Source: Osmia lignaria lignaria (lineage: Eukaryota; Arthropoda; Insecta; Hymenoptera; Megachilidae). Taken from it: DNA of 64,000 nt. The notes under the pieces are model-generated. The model made no database searches, was not told the DNA's origin, and worked only from the letters and a program-made list of their open reading frames with translations. The DNA is taken from contig NC_135034.1 in the NCBI RefSeq assembly GCF_051020975.1, forward strand, positions 5,580,001 to 5,644,000, given 5' to 3'. Positions within the stretch are counted from its first letter, which is position 1. Every line of letters begins with the position of its first letter. Shown piece by piece: positions 38,481 through 50,300 of the stretch. The position numbers were made by a program, and so were the translations under genes.

Positions 38481-41400
38481 GTTTGAACGTGGCGTTACAC
38501 CCTGCACAACACCAATAAGTGATTAGTAAATCAATTAATGAATTAAACAAAACTGGAATCGATGCTGGTGCTCTAGTAATTGATGTTCGTTTAGTTTACC
38601 CGTGAAATCTAGCATTAAATCGCGAGATAAGATAGTGGAAATAAATGACAAAATACCGATTCCCTTCGATAACAGACGTGATCGATTGTTGTTTTTAATA
38701 TTATGTAATTAGTTTTCCTTTCATTTATTCAATTGTAACACCGGTTTTCTATCCCACGGCTACAACGTGTTAATAATTCTCGCAGGAAAAATGTATTTGA
38801 TGCAATAAAATTGCTTGAAGGAAGAAGCTTCAAGGCTGAACATACGTGATCTGCTCGAAAACTGCACTATTAATTAGAGGCTCGTTGCTATTCCATAAAC
38901 GCAGCCAAGAAATTGCGGTCATTGCCGTTCGAAACGCTTCTAGGAATACAGATTCCTTCTTTTTTTTTCTAATGGAGCAAGATAACATAGGAGAAAGTAA
39001 TTGCACCAAAAGTAATGAGCTTGTTATCGCTAAGAAGAGCATTAAAAAAATATTGCAAATTTCCATAACTGGAAAATTGAAATTCGAATTTAAAACGTCT
39101 ATCATTTCATCACACTTTGTTATCTAAAGACATAATGCAAGATAAATTTTTTATTTAACAAGATGGAAAGACTGATAATTTTATAATCCCTTACTTGCTC
39201 AATATTATACTATATTGTTTCTGAAATGATCTATTGTTTCAGGAAAATTTTCCTGTACCTTCATTCATAAAAGGAACATCCCAGAGGTGCGTCTAATTAA
39301 TTATAATTATGAAACAGAAGAGCAACTGAATGTTTTATCTACACCATCGAATTATTTAACGAATAAAAAAGGTATAACGAGAAGGTTTCTTATCGATGGG
39401 AGATTACTCGTTATCAAAATATCGTAAGGCTGAATTAAAAGAGAAGATACGTTCATTATATCCGCGTTCAGGCGACGTGAAATTTTTTGCGAGCCCACGT
39501 TTTATCGTGGAATTATCGCGAAGCAAGCGTACGTTCAGAAGAAATAGAAGTTCATTAAAAATTGACTTGAAGAAATTCCATGTTTGTCGATCATTGCCTT
39601 GATAAATTTAATTGATCATTTCTAATTATTATTTCCAAACTTTGAAGGAGATTAGGAGACCTATGAATCGGCTTTGAAGTAAAATGAGGAATTTCTGAAT
39701 TAACTTTGAACCAAAATGAAAGCCTTCAAAGTCAGAATTTTTGATAGTAATGCAAGGTAAGAGAAGCTTAAATCGAAAAAATTAAATCTCCACTGTGACA
39801 AGCACGTTTAGAAGAGCAAGACACCCATGAATTTCTATAGGAACTCCCAAAAAAACTTTTCACTCTTCAATAATTCTTAATTCATCAACAATTTCTCCTA
39901 CTTCGAATGCAAGGATTTCATAGAATTCTTCTTGGATTCAATCAATGTCACAAATGATCACTGAAGATTAACGAGGAATCAGATACGCGAGAGCAACTCA
40001 GCATCGCTTCCGGTACCGTTGTTCAGTTAACGATCGTACAATTAACACACGGTTTCGTTGCAATTGACACGTTCACCAGGAGATCGAAGCACACTGGAGG
40101 AGGATCGTTTCACCTACCGTCGCTACTCAACAACGACTTAACAGTGTTCACCTTCGTTTTATCACCGCTCGTACGCAACTTCTCCTACCTCCTCCCCATC
40201 GCCCCAATATCCATCACTGATAGGGGAATAAATTCAGGTAAGCTTAATGGAAATCATATTGACTACTTATCAATTTCTGAAAATTCATAATTCTTCAATC
40301 AAATTGTTTATGAAATTATTCAATAAAGATTTATTCATTGGAATTGGCAGAGAACTTGATTTCTTCTTAATACCATGATAATTACTTTGAATATAGAGCT
40401 GTAAAATGGTAGTTATCGAAAAAGAAGAAAAATAAATTTTTCCCAACGAGGAACTCGAGGAAGCGCCAGAAAACCTGGATGCACTTAATCTAATCTAATC
40501 TGTTTGATTTTTTCGCAAGACTATTGCAATTGTAGCACGTAACAACAGTATTCGCAATAACACAAACACTCGATGGCAACTGTGCGCTCTTTATTTTACT
40601 GATTCTTTTTACAGTAAATTAAAGGGACTTAATTGCCTTAATAGTCAATAATACACGCTTGTATTAACATTTTCATTCACACTTTATCAGTATCGTGTAA
40701 TTACTATTAATGATTCTCAGGCTTTACCTTGGCTTCATGATTCCAAAATCTCTGCAATCACCAAGAAACCAAGGGAAACGAAAAAACTGGGTATGCAGAA
40801 AGAAACTCAAATGCAATCGCACCGAACGTCAGAAGAATACTGGGACAAATGTGGCCACGAGAAAATCCAGATGCAACGTAAGCTTCTCCGGATTGGTGAC
40901 CTCTCGTTTGTTATTGATACGAGGAGTCAATCGATGACCGTTCGTCGAAACGGCAATATTTAAATAAAGATACTTCTCGACAAATGGAGTAAACAAACTT
41001 CATTATAACAACGGAAAACTATAAATTTTTATAAAATTTCTTTAGCTAACAAAACAGAAACTTTTAAACGAGTGTTATCTAGAAGTCCGAGTTGCTTAAC
41101 TTTACATTTAAATCGTGACTATTTTTCTTTTTTACGGATAAGCGAATGGCAAAAGACGGTCATAGGACAGATTCGTTGTATTCGTTCTAATCAATCCTTT
41201 TCGACGGGTCAATGACTATCGCAATAATTCTAGAAATCGCAAGACAGTTTCCGCGAAACGGAAGTCGTAACGCTGTCGTTTATACTGGTGCAAGGAGTTT
41301 CTTTTTACCGCAACGGAAATTAGCCAATTCGCGATGATGGATGATTCTGTAATTATATCGAGCGATGCAACAACGAAATACCGAGCGTGTATTTATTTCG

Positions 41401-42131
41401 AGCGACTATAAAAATTGCCCATGAACGTCCGAAGGAGATTTATAAACGAAACACGACTGCCTTTAAAACGCCAGTTTTACGAGCGAACAGTCCAATTGCA
41501 GTTGTGCTGTAAACACCAAGTAAAATTTCCACTGGGAACGAAACGTTCCTCTGGGAAGCGAATGTTCACGATCGGGGAACCATGATATAAATACCATTGG
41601 GACGAGTCGTTGAAATCATCGATGTTTCTTGGAAAACTTGAAGATTATCCCAATGATTTATACTCCTTTTATAGAAGGATTAGTTCCTACTTGAGTCAAT
41701 ATTCTGTATTTATTGAAGTATGTAGGATTACCGATTTCGAGGCCAACTTCGACCGCAGTCATCTCCACGAAAGGGGAATCGATCTGAGTCACTGTCTCGG
41801 TCATGAACTTTCGCTCGATGACTAATTTCTCGGCTGATCTTATGCTAAATCGCCGCAGATACGCAACACGAGATAGAAAGAATCGTAGTGTGAAGGCGGT
41901 TTTCATTGTTCCAGACGGTCACGTATAATGTCGTCATGTTCGTCAAAGAAGTTGACGAAACGCGAAGGAGGAACAAAGCTGTTTATCTTTGTCGGTGTAA
42001 AAGGGTGATTATCTTCCTCATTCTAATCTGATTGGCACCTATTTCAGTACTAATAGACGTACCATCTATTTAATTGTAAAACATGCATAGCTGCTATGGG
42101 CTGTACTTGTACGTATATCTAAAGTACATGA

Positions 42132-42246
42132 GACGCATAAGGTGCGTCATGAATTGAATCGTATAGATGGTATAGGACGCACATGGTACGTCACGAATTG
42201 AGTTCCATAAATAATTTAGGACGCACATGGTACGTCATGGATTGCT
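42132..42246. repeat. three 44-bp repeats with CRE-like half-sites
   Basis: GACGCA boxes at 42132, 42176 and 42220 are each followed 5 nt later by TGCGTC or TACGTC, making short inverted repeats at an exact 44-bp period. Each unit carries one RCGTCA core, the half-site bound by CREB/ATF-type bZIP proteins. Confidence 0.7.
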
Positions 42247-45200
42247 TACACTACGGTAGAGGATATAGAATCCACACAATGTATCGTGAATTACATTGGA
42301 CAGGTAATATAGAACACTCACGTTTATCAGTTGTCTAACATGTCGCTTTTCAATTGGCAGGAAAATTAACGATATCCACGTGTTGCTTAATTGCAGATCC
42401 GTTACGCAAACGCCATTAGGGTGATAAGAGAAATAATGCAACACCAGCTGCGAGTCTTCCATTCTTGTAACAATTCCTGTGTTCAAGTAGAATCATTAGC
42501 TATTCAACTTCCTCCATTTGAAATGAAAAATCTCTGTGCCAATCATTTTACTTACGATACAGTATCGGTTTCTAGAAACCGCATCTTCGACGAATAGGAG
42601 ATGATTTTCTCTTATCTTCGACGCGCAATTCGATCGGCTGCACTTTCTAACGCGTTTACGCGTAAACGAGCGGTTATTGTTCGCGTTCGTTTTTTTCATC
42701 CGGAGAAACGGGGTCGCGTTCGTTCATCGACGCGTACCGCGTCATCCGATGACTAAAAGAAGAGAAAAAGGGCCTTCGAGAGGCTGTTGGTCTCTTCACC
42801 TTCGTGGAGAACGACATGAAAAATCGCTTTTCTCTTCGACGAGAGGTCAACCAGTAAACGTCTGACGCGTTACCTAAAATATTCACAGGACTGCCTGCTA
42901 ATAACCATCATCCATTTGGTGATTTTTAATTCTTGAATAATTTGAAATTTATCTTGAATTAATATGGAGTATGGAAACATTTGACCTCGGCTCTTTATTC
43001 TTCAGCACAAAGGTCATAAGCGAACATGTACCTGCAGGAAAAGAAGATCGTGCGTACTCATGGGTATAATAAAGGAATTAACCATTTCCGGAAACCGGTT
43101 AGCCTTTTGTCGGCTACCCGGTTTGCCGAGAGGAAAGACGGCTTTTCACTGGATCGTGTGAAATCATCGTCGATTCCTTATTTCCAGAGCTCGCCGTAAT
43201 TTATATACGTGGATGATAATTTTACCACTTTCATATCGCGGTGACGGGTTCGAGTCTCTTCGACCTTCCAACCCGACAGGAAATAAAAAAGGTCCGACTG
43301 GTTACCGTAAATAGAGGTGTAAGCCATGGAAACGTTTCTCGAAAGTGTGTGCCCTCGAGTGTTTCTAAATTGACTGGTTACTTGAACGTTTGATACTTTT
43401 AGATCCGGAGATTTGTCATCAATAATTTTAGAACTCTCAGTTAGCATAAAAGACACGTTTCAAGTAATATCCAATGGTATCAGTTTTGATTTCATCTCCT
43501 TAAATTGAATACACAGATGATCATCATCTATGATGTAAGAATTAAATCATCAGCCTTTATCAAATCAGCTGATCGAAATAATATTGCATTGTATGCAAAC
43601 GCAATACGAAACACGCGCCTTTGCGATTCTTCAATATCATTTTGAATTCGCGACGGCGCGTGGCACGTTTTCGACCGACACCGTACGAACTTCCGGTTGC
43701 GTCCATTACCGGACTTGCGGTGCATGGTAAACGGTGTTCTCCTTATCTAAGCGATTAAAGGAAGGCACGAGTCCCGCATCGTGGCTCGCGCGACATTTCC
43801 GGTCGTTGTTCCTTTTCCTTTCCTCTCAAAGGATAATACTGTTAACCATTATGCTCGTGCGCGCGGACGGCACTGTGCGCTCGGCAAGGAGATCGTTTAA
43901 GACTTTCACGCTCGAGGAACAATCGGCGGGATCAGAAACGGTAAAAATCGCCAGGTCGTGGTCGCGCGAGCCACTTAATTGCGAACATCTCCAATTAGAC
44001 GGTTTAATTACCGCTCCACCCTTATAATTTCAGCAACATGATCGGTCACAAATCACTCTGCGATCCTTAATTGCTCGAGTATCATCGACGATATCAATTT
44101 TCTTCTTTCATTTTAAGGAAATTATATTCAAAACTATGTGATTATTGTCATTTATGTGAAATCCTGATCGTGTAGTTTGCATATGGTATTAGAGAACTTT
44201 CTATCATAGTCCATGATTCTATACTGACTGGAAGTCACTCATTATTGTCATTGCATCATTGGAGCTCCATGAATATGACATTTTATTATAGGAACGAATA
44301 ACAGAGTTTCACCTGAGGGATCAATGGTCAGTGAAGACACATGAATTGATGATTTGGCGCCTCTTCAAAAGCTGAGATGTGAATAATCCAAGCATAGTAC
44401 CTATTTATTATCAATCTGGCAGCGTTACTTCGTTCTCTTCAATGAGAAGGTTTTCATTGAAAACATGCAACTTTCGTTGATGTAAATTTCTGCAAATAAA
44501 GGTTCAATGCATACAAATTCAAACAAGCCTCAGGAGTCAAGAATTAATTAAGCGAAATGATGTAGTAGCATGTTACTCAACCTGGCCATGAATGAACAAG
44601 GATCCTGATTTTATACTCTTTTCTTTAACACGTCGAATGGCAAGAAGTCAACGACTTGAGTTACAAACTGTAAAGACGGATACTAGTTACACACTGGGTG
44701 TCCATTAAGAATACCAACCTCTTGTTACGCTAGCACACGTATCGTATGACAAGTCGTGGAAAAAACAGTGCTCTTAATGGATAACAGAAGCGCGTACGAG
44801 AATCATCTTTGCAAAAAGAAAGTCAGTCATTTCTCTTTGGTAGTACAGAGAAACTAATCTTCATTCGATAGAGTCTGTAACATGTGAACCTTGTTAAAAC
44901 ACAGCTCCCAGCCATTCAACCTTACGCCGTTCACGCATCACCTAAAACCTTCCACTTCACTACGTTTCTCCTTCGGTACTTTCAAAGCAATGGCGTTTAT
45001 TTTATATCTTAGAGCTTTCTAATGAGTTCTAGAGTTTTTGTTTTAAGATGGCAATGATCTTGAGTATTTTCTCCTGGTTTTTCGAGTCAATTGAGATTGT
45101 AGACACAAGAAGAGGTCTCCAATGATCGATTCAAATGTCGTCGAGTCTCCCGGTGTTTTTCCTACGGCGCATTGCGTACGCCTCGAAAATAGATCCCCGC

Positions 45201-47149
45201 TTATTTTGGTGTATCATCCACCCCTCGATTCATCCTTTTTTATTCCCTTTCTTTTTGTTGTCGTCAAGCGTCGTGCAGTCAGACTTTGGTTTATTATTAC
45301 ACACGTCATACGCGTTTATTCTCTCTTCTCCCATCATTTCTGTCCTCGTCCTCGCGAAGCTTATTAAGGCTCGCGACAGAGCACCTCGAAAGCCCTGAAC
45401 TTTAGGTCCGAAGCTGACTGACTCAAGGTCGGCCTGAATCAGAACCAACCAACCGGTTTTTCGGAGAAGATTCGGAGAAGAAACGTACGATTACGCCTCC
45501 ACCAGCTCTTAAGCTGAACTTTAAATCTGGTTACCTGGCTCGACTCCATCGACGTCGTTCGTTGTAAATTAAATCGCCACTTTAGTTGGCGAGCTTGTCG
45601 GTTCTTCGCCCTTTTGTTTCATGTTCGTACGCTGCAGCACTTTGAATATTTACAATTAATATAGAAGTCTAGTATGACTTATGTGCTATAGAATAATTAC
45701 TGATACTTTAAATCTTGTTACCTATGAAATTTTTTAGCAATTCTTCTGTATTTTTAAGTCATGACCTGTACGAATATTGAGCTTAACTCTGCTTCATGTT
45801 ACACCATATTTGATAAAAATTAACGTCTCTAGTATTCGCATAAAGTAATCGAACTGGATTACGTGGAATTTAGAAAGTGCAGCGGAAATGGGATGTCGGT
45901 GAACCATAATTAACCCTTTGGCTATAGTAAAACTGCACTTATGGTTCTATCCTCGATGATACAAGATCCTGGTTCTTCGCACAATACAATAGTCATTGTA
46001 TTACGTTTTTCAACGAATTAGCATTGACACAAACTGGCGATAATTTTTATCACTATCTCCAGTCCATGTCATTAGCTTCTAATACGGGTCCCAGTAAACT
46101 GGTAATAGGAAAAAAAGAATGATGGAAAGTGAGGCGGCCAGATAACGAAAAGTGGCTTGAGGAATGCAAAACGTTCGGTCGTGCCGGTTACATGTCGACG
46201 ATAAAAAACGTTTTTAAGGAACTTCCTCGTTATGTAACTCCAATATCGCGCGAGGTTCCGTCAAGTTTGCGAAGCGAGACCGGATGTTCACGAACCATGA
46301 AATATCACCAAACCGACGAGAAGTGCGGACCACTATGCTTGTAATATTTTAGACCATTGGAAAATTTGAAATTCACTCAATATTAACGTACCATGGTCTG
46401 ATAATTATCAAGCATTCACAACTGGAAAAATTAGAAAATAAAATAAATGGAGGAACTAACATTGCTAAGATAGAGACGAAGAATAAATTATACAGGTGCA
46501 GGATTAATTGCTGAAGGATAAACGCTAGCCGTCTGTGAGGACGTGTATGGAAAATATCCGATGGTGTTTGAGTCAGTTGAACGCAGAACGATTGGAATCC
46601 GCTAAAATCGTACTTCTTCAATGTCACAATCGACGGGCTCCATTCGTCAAGTTACCATAAAAAGAAGAAACATCTGTTATTAATAATTTTCACTTGGAAT
46701 TGCATTCTTTTATCGTCAAGGTGAAGATTACCTTTATTTGAATAGATTAGTATATCAGGAAAAAATGGGTGTTTCCTTCTGAAATGAAATTCTATATTCA
46801 TTTTCAACTTCAATGAGTCATACATGTCTGACATTCAACTTTTTTAAACAAAACGACACTCTGACTGAATAAGCGACGAGTAGACACGCGTTTGACTCAG
46901 AAATAAACCTGTCACGCGTCAGACGTTAGCCAACCAAACCAGACAGCCGCTAAACCTATTAAAATAAGAGAATCTCAGGATATTGCCTTGTTTAAATCGG
47001 TTTAGAGTGGAAAGTTCATTGAGAAACGTAAAGGGAACGAGAACGCGTTCTATTTCACTTTCTAAGTTGCATCGATCCTCTTTTTCAATTAACATACTGA
47101 CTATAACAGAGGTCACGGACGACCGGGATCATTTTCAAATTTTAATTAA

Positions 47150-47390
47150 CACGTTAAGCGCCCCGCGTGTTTCGTTTAGGCCAGCGATTTCCAACCTGGG
47201 GGAGCACCAAAAAATTAAAGTTTTTATTAAAGTCTTTATTATTTAAAACGTGTCTGTATTGTTATATCTATTAACAATAGATATCCGGCGGGGTCCAAAC
47301 GGAAAGTATAACATCAGTCCCTAGGGAACGCCGGGGCCCGAACGGAAAATCTATCGCCGGTCCCCAGGGACCGGCGAGGCGTTTAACGTG
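47150..47390. mobile_element. piggyBac-type MITE, 241 bp, with TTAA target duplication
   Basis: The ends are CACGTTAAGCGCC (47150-47162) and, inverted, CACGTTAAACGCC (47378-47390). Both are flanked by TTAA (47146-47149 and 47391-47394), the target duplication specific to piggyBac transposons. The interior is GC-rich with GGGTCCAAACGG and GGCCCGAACGG boxes and a palindrome GGTCCCCAGGGACC. It has no coding capacity, so movement would have needed a transposase from elsewhere. Confidence 0.78.
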
Positions 47391-50300
47391 TTAATTATTG
47401 AATTATACAAAATTTGAAAAATGCCAGTCAATTCATCACAAAAGATAAAAATGATTTTCCAAATGCTCGATACAAGTTGTTCCAAAGAAAACGGTGCAAT
47501 CAGACACGGCTAAGTCTCACGTGTTGCCTCCATAAAAAAAGAATAACATAACCTCTATCGTGACTCACCGCCTTTAATTGTCTTATCTGGCCTGCACTGA
47601 CCAGACTATAGACACATTTGAAAAGAGTAAAAGAACTTGGCTGTTGCGAGACTGGTTCCTCTTTCTGTCTGTTTGCTTGATTTTCCGAAGCGGTAAGGTG
47701 AGATGAAAACGAGTCAAGTTCCCTCACAGCATTCCTGCTCATTACTTATAAAAGTATTTGTAATTTCAAGTACTTTATTTCTAACCAAATTTTACTAATA
47801 AAAAAGTTCAATCTTCTACTTGTTTGCTTACTACCTGTTCTGATCACGAGTATTCAGGTCAAGATTCTTTGGTTAAACAATGACCTACAATCACAAATCC
47901 CTTCTTTAAATATGGCCGAGCATGGAAGCCAGGTTACACGTTAGAACTCGCGGTCCAACTGAGGAACAATGCGTCGTTTTTTCTTTGGTTTCTTTCATTG
48001 ATATTTCCTGGAAAGACAGTTCGCTGTCATTGTTCGGGGAATTACGAAGTTATCCTGAAATCTTTCACGCGAGTCGTTTAAGATAAACCTCGACGGGTCA
48101 ACAGGAACTTGTTCGAAAGTGTGAAATTGTTCTTAGAATTTAACAATGATTTTCTGATCTGACTTAACGAGTTATCTGATAAAGAAAAAGTTGAGCACTC
48201 GTTAAAAATTCGCCTCTTTTTTCTACTTATTTCTCCTTGAAAAGACGATGGAAGACGGTTGAGATTATCATTCGAAAAAGTATCGCATCGATATCGATTC
48301 GTGTATCGAAGAAATTCGACTTGACGATATCGGATAAGTATTATATTATCGCAGCGGGTACAATAGTTGACGTCACGGTCGATTGCGAGCACAAAGTGCT
48401 GATGTATCGATACTCGATCATACCGACCGATCGCAGAACGATAATTGACTGTCATGGTGGCAAGTGATGACCGGTGTTTCAAATCTTGTGTAATCAAATA
48501 ATTAACAGAATAAAGGAGAAGATAAACTTTGAATAGCATCGATATTGTAATAATAATATAAGGTATCGAACTTCAAGCCTAGATTTCAAAATGAATCGAT
48601 CATATCTTCGATAAGGTCTGTTTTATAATTCATTTATTATGCAATAATTCACTTACTAATCGTGATTCTTTTTCCGATTTATACATATTCTTATTTATTC
48701 CAAAAAACAGCACGATAACGATCGTTTAGTTAATATTTTTCAAATTATACGACATTTATCGTTACAACGGATGTTTGGATAAAAGCTAAATGATCGATAG
48801 AGAGGAAACATCATAAATCATCGTCTCTTTTATTTAAGGTAATTTTCCTTAACCTTATAAAATTGGATAAATTCTGTAGTTATTTTATCAGACATTTAAT
48901 AGTAGGACACTTACTGAAAGTTTAACGTGGTAATTTAAAACTAACCTTGGCTGACCAATGACATCTTTATCAAAGCAGTTAAACCGTTAACCATACGCCG
49001 AAGTGGACAACGATTCAGCGAATTCTCCGAACGTCACCTTAATAAATTCGCTTGACCCTTTTACCGAACTTCTACTTGCACGTGGTCAATTATAGTTCGC
49101 TACAAATCCACTTCTAAATATACGTATCAAACGTTTCTACTTTGAGGGTGAAGAAAGTCACGCGCCAATTTCACCCCTCTTGGATTTTGTGGTAAATATC
49201 AAAATACATATTAATGGCTGGAGATTACAGATAATCGGTATCACGAATTTAATGGCACTGATATTATATTAATTGCACAAGATGGTGAGTTTGATAAGGA
49301 AAAAAAATAATCATAGATATAAAATTCGTAGGTTGACGCATTGCAACAGAATCCTTCTACGAATGTTGCAAGGATTACAAAGCAGATTGCAGAGAAAAAC
49401 CGCACCGTGTTAATGATTCATGAGAAAAAAACAAATGTTCTCGGTACGATGTTGCAGACCACCTCGTGGTGCATCTGCAGTAACCTGGTGCATCATCTAA
49501 TAAAAGCACGAGATGTTTGCGATTTCGTTTCAGTACCTCACGTTCCAGATGTCAATGACATAAAGCACAGCTTGCACGCCTCCCGCTGTTCCGTGTGTTT
49601 TCAACAAGTTTCACCTAAACAAAAACTATACGATATCATGCAACTTTGCGCTATTTCAATCTCTATCCTTTGATGCAAGATAATAATGATGGATTGATGT
49701 GTTACAATGGTACATCGGAATCTTTCATTTTTGTTTAAATAACAAATTCATTCTCTGCTTACAGCAGAAATGGCCAACAAGCAAGCGGGTAAGTATGTAC
49801 CTGGGAAAATATCGGTACAAAGGTTCCTTTTATAATGCTTGCACCTGTTCGAAGTCACGTGACAAAGAAAAAAAAAATGAACAAAAATTAAACTTACGTT
49901 TCAGCTGTCCACTCTGTCGGTCATAAAATGTCACACGGCCAGGGAACTCGTCACATCACAGAGAAGTCACAAACCTCTGATAGCGGAACAAAGACTACGT
50001 CCTATTTCGAAACTGCACTTCTCGATAAAACGATTCTTCGATACTTTTACTTTTATTTATCCCCGTGCTGAGCCTTGGTTCGCGAGGCTCGTCTATCGGT
50101 TAGCACACTTGGATGACACCTGGAAAACTCGTTCCGCAGAAGGAAGGGACCGATCCCTTGGGGTGCCTTTTGTGCTTCACCTCGAACATATAAACTTATG
50201 CGGTCTTTGGTGCACACGCCACGGTGTAACACACGAAACTGCCGGCTCAAAGGAACTCTCTGTGCCGTAGAAAGAAGGTGGTGGAAGAAGGGAGTAAGAC

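Noticed and set aside
43230..43275. GGTTCGAGTCTC resembling a tRNA T-loop
   Set aside because: No A-box at the right distance upstream and no acceptor stem could be paired.
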